Assembly (NCBI GenBank): GCA_032718475.1 | Contig: JAUCBJ010001131.1 | Coordinates: forward strand, 1 to 20,249 | Source of the DNA: Nemertoderma westbladi | Taxonomy: Eukaryota > Xenacoelomorpha > Nemertodermatida > Nemertodermatidae | Direction of reading: 5' to 3' | Length of the DNA: 20,249 bases | Shown: in pieces, positions 8,485 to 17,357 of the stretch | How positions within the stretch are numbered: the stretch's first letter is position 1 | Layout: every line of letters begins with the position of its first letter | Made by a program: the position numbers and the translations under genes | Notes under the pieces: generated by a model | The model's database searches: none | The model's input: the letters and a program-made list of their open reading frames with translations, nothing else | Told to the model about the DNA's origin: nothing

Positions 8485-9128
8485 CCTTGAGCATGTGGAC
8501 GACTTCTGTCATTCGGTTACCTGGGATCATGGATCCGGAAGTCATGTGATCGAATACGAAACGGAAAGGCATGGGTAGTCTTGAATAGGCTTTCCAGGAT
8601 TTGGAAGTCACCGAGAATTAATCGGAAACTTAAGGTCCGATTATTTAGAGCAGCAGTAGTTCCAGTACTCCTCTATGGGAGTCCATGCTGGGCTCTAACT
8701 GCTGAGGACACCAAATCTCTGGATGGCACATTCACAAGAATGCTACGCCGGGTTCATTGTGTCAAGTACAATGCACACATCTCCAACTAGACACTATATA
8801 ACATTGGAGGTGTCTCATTGGTTCCCCCAAGCTTGACACTAGAACAAAATTGCCGCCGCTTTGCAGGACATTGCTTTCGCCGTGAGGACCAGCTAGTGCA
8901 TAATCTTGTACTTTGGCAGCCTCATGGAGTGAATAAGCATGGTGAACAGCCCATGACTTTCTTGAGATGCATCTTAAAGGACACTGGCCTTGAAGATGCG
9001 GATGATCTAGCAAATGTCATGGGTGATAGGGAGTTGTGGCGGCGCAATTTTGTCGACAAGCCGGCACAGCATTCTTAAAATTGCAGCTGCAATGCAGCAT
9101 GCCAATCCTAGTAGTAATAGTAGTAGTA
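8485..9128 (+). mobile_element. 5'-truncated LINE inserted in the Penelope-like arm
   Basis: The insertion is bounded by GTGTTGTC at 8477-8484 and again at 9129-9136, an 8-bp target duplication. Penelope-like sequence stops at the first copy and resumes at the second. The LINE ends in a (TAG)n-type tail (9107-9128), as the other copies here do. About 640 bp survive, corresponding to the C-terminal end of the reverse-transcriptase ORF. Confidence 0.85.
8491..9078 (+). pseudogene. LINE reverse-transcriptase ORF, C-terminal part, one internal stop
   Basis: One frame carries FGYLGSWIR, then KAWVVLNRLSRIWKSP, RLFRAAVVPVLLYGSPCWAL, RRFAGHCFRR, FLRCILKDTGLEDADDL and DRELWRR, ending at TAA (9076-9078). 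This is the familiar region C-terminal to the reverse-transcriptase core in many animal LINEs. The frame is intact except for TAG at 8788-8790 after HISN and a TGA at the truncated start (8488-8490). The polymerase core with its catalytic aspartates is missing through 5' truncation, so the copy cannot be autonomous. The fragments before and after 8790 are in the same frame. Confidence 0.85.
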
Positions 9129-9130
9129 GT

Positions 9131-9893
9131 GTTGTCTAATGCATTCAAACAGGTGTTGGCTAGTGCGTCCAACATATTCCCCCTTACAAGAAGGACAGGA
9201 GAAAGAATAAACGACGTTAGAAACAAGGATATCTGGAACCGGATGTTTTAATGATGGGAGCGACTGGCGCAGTTTGGCTGGCCGTGTGCAAGACGTGGGT
9301 ATGAGACCACGCAACCTTCGAACAAAGAGGTCGGTTGCCCGGCAACTGGGCTCATGAATGCTACTGCGTGTGCCCCTGAGTCTTACAAACGCGGTATGGT
9401 TCATGGTATGTTCCATCGTATATTTAACGTCAGTAAGGGTGGGGATGGTTCCCAACTCAATGCTGCTATTGGGGAAGCGAAGTCTATTCTTCACAATAAC
9501 CAATATACGGATGCGATGGTCCTACATCAGAATACTGCGGTACAAGGCTAGGGGGCGCACAGGCAGTGACACAGGGACTGAAGTGCCAGCGGTGGTTCCC
9601 ACTGAGGTCATTGACCTTGATTGCAACGTGCCGGCTGACAGTTCCAGGCAGGCCCATTATCTGTAAGTTTGAGTACCGTGGCCGGGTAACCGACCTCTTT
9701 GTTCGAAGGTTGCGTGGTCTCATACCCACGTCTTGCACACGGCCAGCCAAACTGCGCCTGTCGCTCCCATCATTAAAACATCCGGTTCCAGATATCCTTG
9801 TTTCTAACGTCGTTTATTCTTTCTCATGTCCCTCTTGTAAGGGGGAATATGTTAAACACACTATCCAACACCTGTTTGAACGCGTTAGACAAC
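9131..9893. repeat. inverted repeat, arms 9131-9344 and 9681-9893
   Basis: The two arms are reverse complements with about 95 percent identity by eye and enclose 336 bp that encode the end of the Penelope-like reverse transcriptase. Penelope-like elements are known to occur with partial copies in inverted orientation at one end, which explains the structure. Confidence 0.9.
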
Positions 9894-10156
9894 ACCAGGA
9901 CGGTACAGCTAATGACGGGAGTGAGCAGGGCAAGACTGTACACAACCACACCATGACGCATCGCGGCGAGCCCAAAAAACGTTGGCTGACTGACTGGCGC
10001 AAGCTTTTTAAACATTTCATAGTTTTTGCTGGGCCCACCCAACTGCGGCCTGTTCTGCAAAAGCTTGAAATGTACTACATTCGCACGCGCCAGCCAGTTA
10101 TCAATAAGCAGAAACATGATTTGCGCAAGTTTGTTGTGCTGCTTCCCAGTGGATAG
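9345..10156 (+). pseudogene. Penelope-like retroelement ORF, C-terminal part with GIY-YIG-type domain
   Basis: Two open segments belong to one former ORF. Segment 9354-9551 reads APESYKRGMVHGMFHRIF and AKSILHNNQYTD, resembling the end of the Penelope-like reverse transcriptase, and stops at TAG (9549-9551). After a frame disturbance, the segment to 10156 holds YRGRVTDLFVRRLRG, CPSC and NVVYSFSCPSC, then YVKHT where the inverted copy has YVGRT. The GIY-YIG glycine and arginine are thus lost in this copy. A C-terminal block follows (KTVHNHTMTHRGEP, WRKLFKHF, FVVLLPSG) up to TAG at 10154-10156. The reverse-transcriptase core is missing: the element is 5' truncated at about 9345, exactly where the inverted arm begins. 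Family assignment rests on motif order. Confidence 0.8.
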
Positions 10157-10350
10157 TTAGTATGTATCAGCCCCATCACACGTTGCCTGTTCTTCTCCTT
10201 TGGGAACTTCACTCTACTGTCGTCCTGCTAGCTTGAGCTTCCTGAGAAAGCCCGCTGTATTGGGGCGAAACCTACCGATCAGCTGTCTGCAGTCAGCTGA
10301 TCAGTGATTACATGCATGTCTGGGTCTCCAGTCGATTTTTATTTACTTGT
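10157..10350 (+). other. Penelope-like 3' untranslated region with hammerhead-like motif
   Basis: After the stop at 10156 the segment contains CTGA (10242-10245), a 4-bp stem GCCC/GGGC (10250-10253 with 10263-10266) and GAAA (10267-10270). This is the order of hammerhead-ribozyme core elements, which Penelope-like elements are known to carry. The CUGANGA box is imperfect here (CTGAGAAA), so the motif is probably degenerate. A 9-bp hairpin GATCAGCTG / CAGCTGATC (10277-10285 and 10294-10302) follows. The element's true 3' end is uncertain. Confidence 0.45.
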
Positions 10351-11237
10351 GCATACCTACCGGTACGGTTTTTTACTATTAGTAGCTTGACGTGAAATAT
10401 AAATAAAATATAATTGTCATTAAAACTAGTCTTGATAAATTCCATTTGTAAGGTTTCTTTCGATTAAAAAAATCGTTAATTTAATTACAATTAAGCTAAA
10501 AGCACGTGCCCATATAAGGGAATGTTTATTTCAACCACCACCCGCTAAGTAAAACACATCAATCTAACTGCATTATCTACCTACACCAAGTGCATAGTAA
10601 ACACTTGAAACAACATTACAATACATTGTCTCTCAAATAATATCCCATAATTATACCACATACATTATTCCAAGTACGCCTTTTGTTAACAACTCTGTTT
10701 CATTTTGCCAAATAATAAACTATAATTCCATGAAATTGTATTGTATTTGTTTGCGGGAAGGGTGTTTAGTTCAAATACTTATTACAACACATATAACTTT
10801 TCGTTCTTTAAGTATTCGTTCTGAAATATAATATTGAAATGCGTTGTTAAATTAAACTGCATCGCGGAATAAAAGATATTTATCAACAACCCCCACACCA
10901 CACCCCTCCGACTATTTCATTCTTGATAACGTATCTAAGTGTTAGACGCTTTTATTATTGCGTGAAGCCCCGATGCGGTATACATACATAGAAGTAATCT
11001 GTGATTAATGAGTGATTAATTTGATCTAGCGAATGATATCATAATAACTCTAAATACATCCATTTTATATAACAGTGTGTCAATTGTATATATTTTTACC
11101 GTATGTATCACTTTAATTTTATTTCTTTGTTTCCGTTAACATGTGTTACTGTAAGGAGTAGCGCCAAGAACAATGCGTATTGGCGCTATAAAAATACTTT
11201 TAATAATAAATAATAATAATAAGTATAATTTAATTTT
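10351..11237. other. AT-rich stretch, no gene seen
   Basis: No coding frame of note. At 11154-11165 AGGAGTAGCGCC matches 12 bases of the minisatellite unit. TAGCGCCA (11159-11166) pairs with TGGCGCTA (11181-11188) as an 8-bp inverted repeat around a 14-base loop. AAT-rich simple sequence follows at about 11201-11220. Confidence 0.45.
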
Positions 11238-11330
11238 ACAAACTAGAATCTTATTTTATATAACTAGAATTTTATTTTATAAATCTTGAATCTTATTTTA
11301 TATAACTAGAATTTTATTTTATAAATATAT
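11238..11330. repeat. 21-bp tandem repeat, four units
   Basis: The unit AACTAGAATYTTATTTTATA begins at about 11241, 11262, 11283 (with CTTGAAT instead of CTAGAAT) and 11304. Steps are 21 bp. Alternate units share AATCTTAT or AATTTTAT, hinting at a dimeric 42-bp organisation. Confidence 0.8.
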
Positions 11331-11612
11331 AATAATAGTTTATCATTTTTATCTTTTTTATTTGACAATAATCTCAGTAAACTGAGTAAACTGGTTAGTT
11401 TGTACTAACCAGTTGCCCAAAAATCGCTTAAACTTAAACTAGCAAAATTTATGCCAGTTTCATCAGATAGAATATTTGTAGTTCTGGCACAAAGCCTAGT
11501 AGCGCTCCTAGAAAAAGCTGATATTTCTGCATCATTTCATATCAATTAGTATATGGCTCCCCCATTCCGGCTCTGTTGTCAGAAATAATAAAATTGTTAA
11601 TTTATCTAATCA

Positions 11613-11765
11613 ATGGATCTGCTATGGCCGATGCTCGCTCTGGTAGAAGAGTATGATGATGAGGAGCGTTAACACGACCGGGTAAACCCTTTAGAACTGT
11701 ACAATGAGGAGGAACTATCCGCTATTCAATTTTGTTGTGAAGGAATTTCGATTCTTGTGGAGTAA
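11613..11765 (+). pseudogene. possible Harbinger-type transposase N-terminal remnant
   Basis: One frame starting at ATG 11613 reads MDLLWPMLALVEEYDDEER, a TAA stop, then RVNPLELYNEEELSAIQFCC and ISILVE, ending at 11765. The order of an acidic N terminus, an R-x-NPLE-Y-EEE block and a short helix resembles the start of many PIF/Harbinger transposases. It is recognised from memory of the pattern only. No catalytic domain follows, and no inverted ends were found. Confidence 0.35.
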
Positions 11766-11871
11766 CTGGCTCATGACAACACCACACAAAAATTAAAGCT
11801 AAAATTTAAGTAATGTAATTTCTTTACTTTTTTGAAAAAACTCTCAAAATGAAAAAAAAATCCTTTTCCAC

Positions 11872-12264
11872 AGCCTATAAATTACATTTAAAAAAAGCCC
11901 GCAAGGAATCAGCCAAGAGGCATATTCCCCAGAAATCCAAACTAAAACATCATGTGCCATGGCAAGATTCTGTGGTAACCTGTAGGAGAAAATAGATAAT
12001 TGAGGAAGTGGGGAAGTGGAAAAATCACTTCAGCAACTTGCTTGGGCAGCCACCAAACATCGAGGTCAGCCCTACAAGGAAAATATATGACAAGACACTA
12101 CCTATAGAAACAGGGGACTCTCTGCCCAACTCCAAAGAAACATTAGCATATTCAATCAAGCGAGTGGATTAGAAGAAATCCATGCAGAGGTATGGAAAAC
12201 AGGAGTGCTAAACAAACCATTATTGAATGTTTGCAACCAGGACATCGAGCGAGTGATGACCTGA
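11872..12264 (+). pseudogene. LINE reverse-transcriptase ORF, upstream segment, frame-disrupted
   Basis: A frame containing KWKNHFSNLLGQPPNIEV and KIYDKTLPIETG continues to TAG (12170-12172). An overlapping frame then carries NQASGLEEIHAEVWKTG to TGA (12262-12264). WKxHFxxLL and the GxxxIxAEVWK block are typical of the segment just before the LINE reverse-transcriptase fingers. Frameshifts and stops mark it as dead. It is collinear with the LINE segment beginning at 12762, so both may be one insertion with the reverse-transcriptase middle deleted or replaced. Confidence 0.65.
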
Positions 12265-12761
12265 AACCACCCTAGAACCAGTAACCACCATATATTTTAA
12301 ACGCAGACTCAATACGAATTTCATAACAGCCGCTGCTAAACCTATCAAACAATGCTGCATTCTAGAACAAAACTAACTATAGCAGAGAGAGGGGTAGTTA
12401 TAGTTCCAACACAAACAAGCACAAATATAAATCGCTGTTCCACATCAGTGTCAGTAGTTCTAGTAAAGTAACAGTGAATACAGTTAAATTCAATATTAAA
12501 TAAATACAAAATATTTAACTATGTTATAGTACATGGTAAACACAAACTAATATTATTAAAAGTAATTAAAACCTTAACAATATGAAACAAAATCAAATAT
12601 TATCAAATACAAATTAAATTGGAGACATTTTCTCACGAAATTTAACATAACTACCCATCACTTCCCCCTTCCATCTCCCCTTTCAGTCAGCACCCCAACC
12701 CAAAATCACAACCGCGCCGTGCTCTCACCAGATGTTCAAACTTAGTTCTTATCAATCCTAG
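12265..12761. other. insertion or replacement between two LINE segments
   Basis: No coding signal. It occupies the place where the fingers and palm part of the LINE reverse transcriptase would be. A strong pyrimidine tract ending in TTTCAG lies at about 12663-12687. I could not define target duplications or element ends, so insertion with deletion is inference. Confidence 0.35.
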
Positions 12762-13676
12762 CTGGTGTACTCCGACACATTAGCACCATTACTATTTGTA
12801 ATTGTGCTGGATTACGCAATGAGGACGGCCACAAAAGGAGAACATCTTCGATGCACATTACAAGAACGCAGAAGTAGAAGATATCCGGCAACTACAGTCT
12901 AAGAAGTCGACTTTACAGATGACATCACATCGCTCTGCTCTCTAATAATACGCTAGAGAATGCACAGCTTCTACTGAATAAAGTGTAGAGGGATGCTAAG
13001 GAGGTTGGATTGTATATAAATGCTACTAAGACCGAATTCATGACTTTTAATGTTAATGGGAACTTGACAACCATTGATAATAATCAACTAAGGAAGGTTG
13101 ACGACTTCCAGTACCTTGGATCATGGATTGAGAGTAGCAAAAAGGACATAGAAGTTAGGAAAGCAAAGGCTTGGGTAGCTCTATCAAAAATGGATACCAT
13201 CTGGAAGTCAAACCTCTACACTCTACAGGCACCTGAAGACTAGGTTCTTTCGAGCCACGGTGGAGAGTGTTACTTTTATTCGGGGGTGAGACCTGGACAC
13301 TGACAAAATTACTTGAACTGAATTGATGGTTACTACACAAGACTACTGAAGGCAGCCCTAAACATCAGCTGGAGACAACACATGAGAAGAGCCGAGCTTT
13401 ATGGTACAATACCACCTGTATCAACCACCCTCCGTGAACGCAGATTAAGATTCAGTGTGCACTGCTGGAGAAGTAAAGACAAGGTCATACCAGATCTACT
13501 TTTCTGGCAACCAACTCATGGAAAGCGTAGTCGTGGACGACCGGCCATATCATATATAGATCAACTTGAAAGGGGTACTGAACTTGGGAGAAACGAAATT
13601 GCGACAACTATGGAGAATCGGGAAGCCTGGAAGGATTTCATTTCCACTGCCCGAGCACGCTTGACTTAATAGTAGT
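12762..13676 (+). pseudogene. LINE reverse-transcriptase ORF, downstream segment, several frameshifts
   Basis: From 12762 the frame reads LAPLLFVIVLDYAMRTATKG and, after a TAA, VDFTDDITSL, which holds the two catalytic aspartates (FxDD motif) of the reverse transcriptase. After a shift, 13010-13243 carries NATKTEFMTFN and DDFQYLGSWIE, then KAKAWVALSKMDTIWKSN. After further breaks, 13382-13669 carries LYGTIPPVSTTLRERRLRF, GKRSRGRPAISYIDQLERGT and ENREAWKDF, ending at TAA. A TAGTAG-type tail follows the stop. It belongs to the same broad LINE type as the copy at 8485-9128 but is clearly a different subfamily. Confidence 0.8.
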
Positions 13677-13790
13677 AAGTTTATAAATTAATTACATATG
13701 TTATTATCCCAGTAGTACATCAGACCAAACCCTGGCTTCCTTTTACATCATCTGTATAATATGTAGTCGCCTTCGTTCAATATCTCTCAC

Positions 13791-13932
13791 AGAGTAATAA
13801 CTTGTACATATACAAATTGTTGTATTGTTTTTGTTAGTCAGCCCTACTGTAACCAGTGGGTTTTTTTTAGTGAAAACCTGGTATTCTTCAATGGGGGTAA
13901 TTGCAACGTGGTATATGACAGCAGTAAAATTG
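13791..13932 (-). mobile_element. 5'-truncated SINE copy, inverted
   Basis: The complement matches the tail of the SINE at 5736-6016: CTGCYGTYATAT, TTACCCCCAT, TGAAGAATACCAGGTTTTCAC, TACAGWAGGGCTGA, AACAATA and GTATATGTACARGTTAT occur in the same order. The tRNA-like head is missing, consistent with 5' truncation during LINE-mediated insertion. Confidence 0.75.
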
Positions 13933-15223
13933 CCAAAAGGCCTTGTCAAAGATTGTCAATCTACTGTGTTCTATAACATTTGTGCCTACCAGGTTAGAGT
14001 CCCTCGCGTAAGCATCCATGTATAATCCATGCATGAGACTAGACAAGGAATATTAAAAAAGTCATAATAAATAGTCAGTCCTTTTGCCCAGTTATGTACG
14101 GTTATGTTAGTTGTGTACATTTATGTCCATTAATAAGACTCAGAACCCCATGAGTTTAGTCAATATAATGAATGCTATTACAACAAATAATACACATAAT
14201 TACCCTTGAACGACATGTCAACGGCTTAATTGTTTGATATTCGCCTTCGACTAAACATCAATACGGCCTTTCAAGACAATAATATGTCAAAAACCGGCCT
14301 TTTGTTTCCAATGTCAAAGGTGAAGATGAGACATTTTTTATGGGTACGTCTCGTCCAAATCTCACGTAGATGTGAAATTGTCTTGTGTTTATAACAAACA
14401 CTCTATAATCCTAGTACCTATATGGGGGGTTATATCCATAATAAAATTGTGTTTCTACATTATTACAATCAATCATTATTACTTAATGTTCACTAACAAC
14501 ATTATGTTATGCAGACATAGGGGGGCTTTAAATATATGAACTTGGCACTGCCCAGTTGGAATTCTTTGTCTCTTGGTTGAGTGATAGGGGGTGATTCTAA
14601 CTGTTTATAGCGAGTGCTATGGCTTGATAGGTAGGTTTGTAAAGGCCAAAAGGGATCATATTTTAAACAAAGGGAAGAACTTTAAACACTTTGGCTATAT
14701 GGTGGAATATTTTATTATGGAATTCGACGATTAGTGAGTTAAGCTAAGTTATTGAACTACATCAGTCCCTCTAGCACCGTGGAAACAACAATAGTTTAAT
14801 TTTCTTTCAAATTGTTTTTAATCCCTGCGAGGGTATATTGGGGGGGAAATTTGCGTTATTACAAATTTGAGTGTAATTAGATTGAAACCACTGATGCCAT
14901 ACCTTTGCCAAGTATTAATTAGAAGATTATGATTACAGCCATTGAAACGTAACGTAATAACTGCCAAGGTGAGATGTGTGTTGAGTTAGGCACAAGACAC
15001 AAATTTATGAAAGAATTAACAAATATAAATCGGTTTGGGGATGATTTATTATATATATTTTGAATATTTTAGTGAACAAAATATTTAATGAACCACCGAT
15101 ATCCGTTAGAAATCATATCATCTTTGATCAATCTACCTTGCAAACGATAAATTTATGGAAATATAGATATGGTCAAGTCAAACCCTAAACCCATACATAA
15201 AAATCCTCTATCCATACACATCT
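13933..15223. other. AT-rich stretch without recognisable gene
   Basis: About 1.3 kb where no frame, splice-flanked exon, RNA gene or repeat family could be supported by eye on either strand. Short G runs (14425-14430, 14521-14526, 14840-14846) are unremarkable. Confidence 0.45.
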
Positions 15224-15620
15224 CGGGTTCATTGTGTCAAGTACAATGCACACATCTCCAACCAGCCACTATATAACAGTGGAGGTGCACTATATAACAT
15301 TGGATGTGTCTCGTCTCATTGGTTCCCCCAAGCTTGATGGCACTAGAACAAACACCTCCGCTTTGCAGGACATTGTTTTCGCCGTGAGGACCAGCCTGTA
15401 CACAATCTTGTGCTTCGGCCGCCCTATGGAGAAAATAAGCATGGTGGACAGCCCATGACTTTCTTGAGACGCATCTTAAAGGACACTGGCCTTGAAGATG
15501 CGGATGATCTAGCAAATGTCATAGGTGATAGGGAGTTGTCCACAATCCGGCACAGCATTCATTATATATATGTAATATATATAATGCAGCTGCAATGCAG
15601 CATACCGTTAGTAGTAGTAT
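15224..15620 (+). mobile_element. 5'-truncated LINE fragment, same subfamily as 8485-9128
   Basis: Starting at CGGGTTCATTGTGTCAAGTA the sequence follows the LINE copy at 8750-9120 closely (shared TTTGCAGGACATTG, CGCCGTGAGGACCAGC, GCATCTTAAAGGACACTGGC). It ends in GCAGCTGCAATGCAGCAT plus a TAGTAGTAG tail. Differences include a 22-bp internal duplication around CACTATATAACA (15267-15305), a small deletion in the LEQNC region, and a 27-bp AT hairpin (15560-15586). Frames are broken. No clear target duplication was found. Confidence 0.8.
15560..15586. repeat. perfect 12-bp-stem AT hairpin
   Basis: CATTATATATAT, the loop GTA, and ATATATATAATG form a perfect hairpin inside the LINE 3' region, at a point where the related copy (near 9070-9082) has no such sequence. 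Confidence 0.85.
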
Positions 15621-15823
15621 TCTTACAAATATGTTTATTTCAAATTAAATAATAATAATAATATTAAAATAATATTATGATTTTAAATTGTATTGTTATA
15701 ATACCAGTAAAGTACTTTATCTTATATTATATAATTAATTATGTAATGAATTTAGTGAGAACGCCCAGTAAGAAAATTCAATAATATTAAGAATAAGAAC
15801 ATATAATAATAATCAATACTTAC

Positions 15824-15952
15824 AGAATCAGCTTCAGGTATTTCCTTGTCTTCCCCAACAGCATATAATGAAACAAAAAAAGAAGCGAACATGAATACGA
15901 ATAATAGATAACAGCAACTAGAACAAAAACGCATTGTCCTGGTCATATCCAT
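15824..15952 (-). CDS. candidate first exon: signal peptide, ends at splice donor
   Basis: On the minus strand ATG at 15952-15950 opens MDMTRTMRFCSSCCYLLFVF, then MFASFFVSLYAVGEDKEIPE and ADS. After codon 43 comes GTAAGTATT, a near-ideal splice donor (15823-15815), in phase 0. The third ATG (15934-15932) has A at -3 and is the better start, giving a basic-start, 20-residue hydrophobic core and a likely cleavage after SLYA: a classic signal peptide. The acidic mature start (VGEDKEIPEAD) fits a secreted protein. The rest of the gene must lie further left; the phase-0 exon at 5025-4402 on the same strand is a candidate (inference). Reading through the donor gives a spurious frame to 15752. Confidence 0.55.
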
Positions 15953-16488
15953 AAAACCTCTTGCGAATTGGCATGTATGTTTGTTACTACCATAGGCAAT
16001 AGAATCATGATTATTAGATTAAGTCAAAATATTAAAGATCAAAGTTTTAAATATGTCCGATATAAGACTTTATAATACCGTTACACTAACCCTAAAGTAA
16101 AATATTGTAATATAATATATATCCAGGTATATTCGGTATATATCCAGGGATATTAGGTACCATTAATATGTAAATTGTGGCTCGATTTCTCCGTCCTACA
16201 GTCCTACACATACCGGTACGTTATGCAGTGCAATGTAGGCCTTCACACACACTGACCGCACACTGCACAGACATTCAGAACAATTATCATTATGATTTAA
16301 TTTAATTTCAATTCCTCTATTCTTGAGAACTTTCATTATATTAATACATTACATTATTATTATCATTACATTATTATATTATATTAATTACATTATCTGG
16401 AAAATATAAAGTAACAATAAATTGTACTGTACATAAACAAAAAATTTGGTAAACCTATAAAACAATTTTAAATATATTATAATTACCT
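15953..16488. other. AT-rich stretch, possible promoter side of the minus-strand gene
   Basis: No coding frame is evident. It would hold the 5' UTR and promoter of the signal-peptide exon if that gene is real, but I see no convincing core promoter. A short near-duplication, TATATCCAGGTATATTCGG then TATATCCAGGGATATTAGG, lies at about 16119-16157. Confidence 0.35.
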
Positions 16489-16506
16489 TTAAGGGGAGCA
16501 GGGAGT
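16489..16506 (+). repeat. left terminal inverted repeat with TTAA
   Basis: TTAAGGGGAGCAGGGAGT; pairs with 20001-20018 with a single mismatch (GGGAGT against GGCAGT). Confidence 0.85.
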
Positions 16507-17357
16507 ACTAATGTTTTACTATTTAACATTTACCCCGTTATCTTGTGATATTCTGATTGAAATTTCTCAAAATTTTGAACATATGTAGAGAAACATTAAT
16601 ATAACTCATTGAACTAGAATTATTGAAAAAAATTAATAACTTCCTTAACTTTTTAATATTATTAATAATAGTTAATAATTTAGCACTATTTAGTTCAAAA
16701 GTTTATTAATAATTTAAAAAATAGTAATGCTCACATCAAAATTCTAGTTCAATGTTTGAGACATGTCATTCCACACCTTCAATCAAAATATTGAGTAATT
16801 TGGTCGAAAACTTTTGGAAATAATGGGGCATTTGTGTACGGATATGTCATTTTGAGATAAACTCAATTGAAAACGAAATTCATAAAATTTTGATCTTTAA
16901 ACTGCTATTTCTCGAGCACCAATCGGTCTTTTTTGGAAAACTAAATAGTTTGGGATTTATCTTAGTCAGGCGAATCAACCCACATAATAAAAATTGTTAA
17001 AGTAACTATATCTGACCTGCTATGATGGATGTAGTCCAATATTCATTTCAAAATTTTCAAATCTGAGAGGGATAAATGTGAAAAATTAAAAATAAATCTA
17101 CATTGAAATTCAGCTGAGCAGCTAAGACGCTGTCATTGGCTGCACCAAATTGGAGGGAAATTCAAACTGATAGCACACTACATCTTTTTACATTTTTATA
17201 GCAATAATCTGAATAAAAGCACAGCTAGTTTGGTAGGCCTATTATCAGCTGATCATTCTGTCACAGTTAGACATTTTATCTCTGCTCTTACCTGTTTTAT
17301 GCATTATTTTATGCTGCATTGGTATATATTTTATATGTGGAGTGAAGAAACGTCGAG
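16507..17357 (+). promoter_or_regulatory. transposon 5' region with possible core promoter
   Basis: About 850 bp between the left end and the transposase start carry no gene. A TATA-like stretch (TATATATTTTATATG, about 17322-17336) lies close to the start codon, possibly too close to be the real TATA box if a UTR of normal length exists. ATCAGCTGAT, a palindrome, is at 17246-17255. No splice site was needed to reach the ORF. Confidence 0.35.

Larger units (their letters stand above)
8330..9344 (-). mobile_element. Penelope-like element, inverted arm (interrupted)
   Basis: On the minus strand 9344-9131 encodes TDLFVRRLRG, then NVVYSFSCPSCKGEYVGRTS, the GIY-YIG-type endonuclease start of Penelope-like elements (VVY as the GIY equivalent, YVG as YIG, followed by Arg). 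Its continuation (EDGTDNDGSEQGKTVHNH and RWLTD) lies at 8476-8378, on the far side of a LINE insertion. Over 9131-9344 the arm differs from the plus-strand copy at 9681-9893 at only about ten positions by eye. It fades out after a (TCAG)n microsatellite, with possible homology to about 8330. The arm carries no complete gene. Confidence 0.8.

Noticed and set aside
9108-9503. Minus-strand 131-codon frame as one intact protein
   Set aside because: Only the part from 9344 downward is Penelope-like sense sequence. The upstream part is antisense to the other copy, and the C-terminal Tyr run is the antisense of the LINE TAG tail.
12661-12690. Splice acceptor of a plus-strand gene (pyrimidine tract ending TTTCAG)
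   Set aside because: The tract is strong but no open frame follows it; the next recognisable sequence is a dead LINE.
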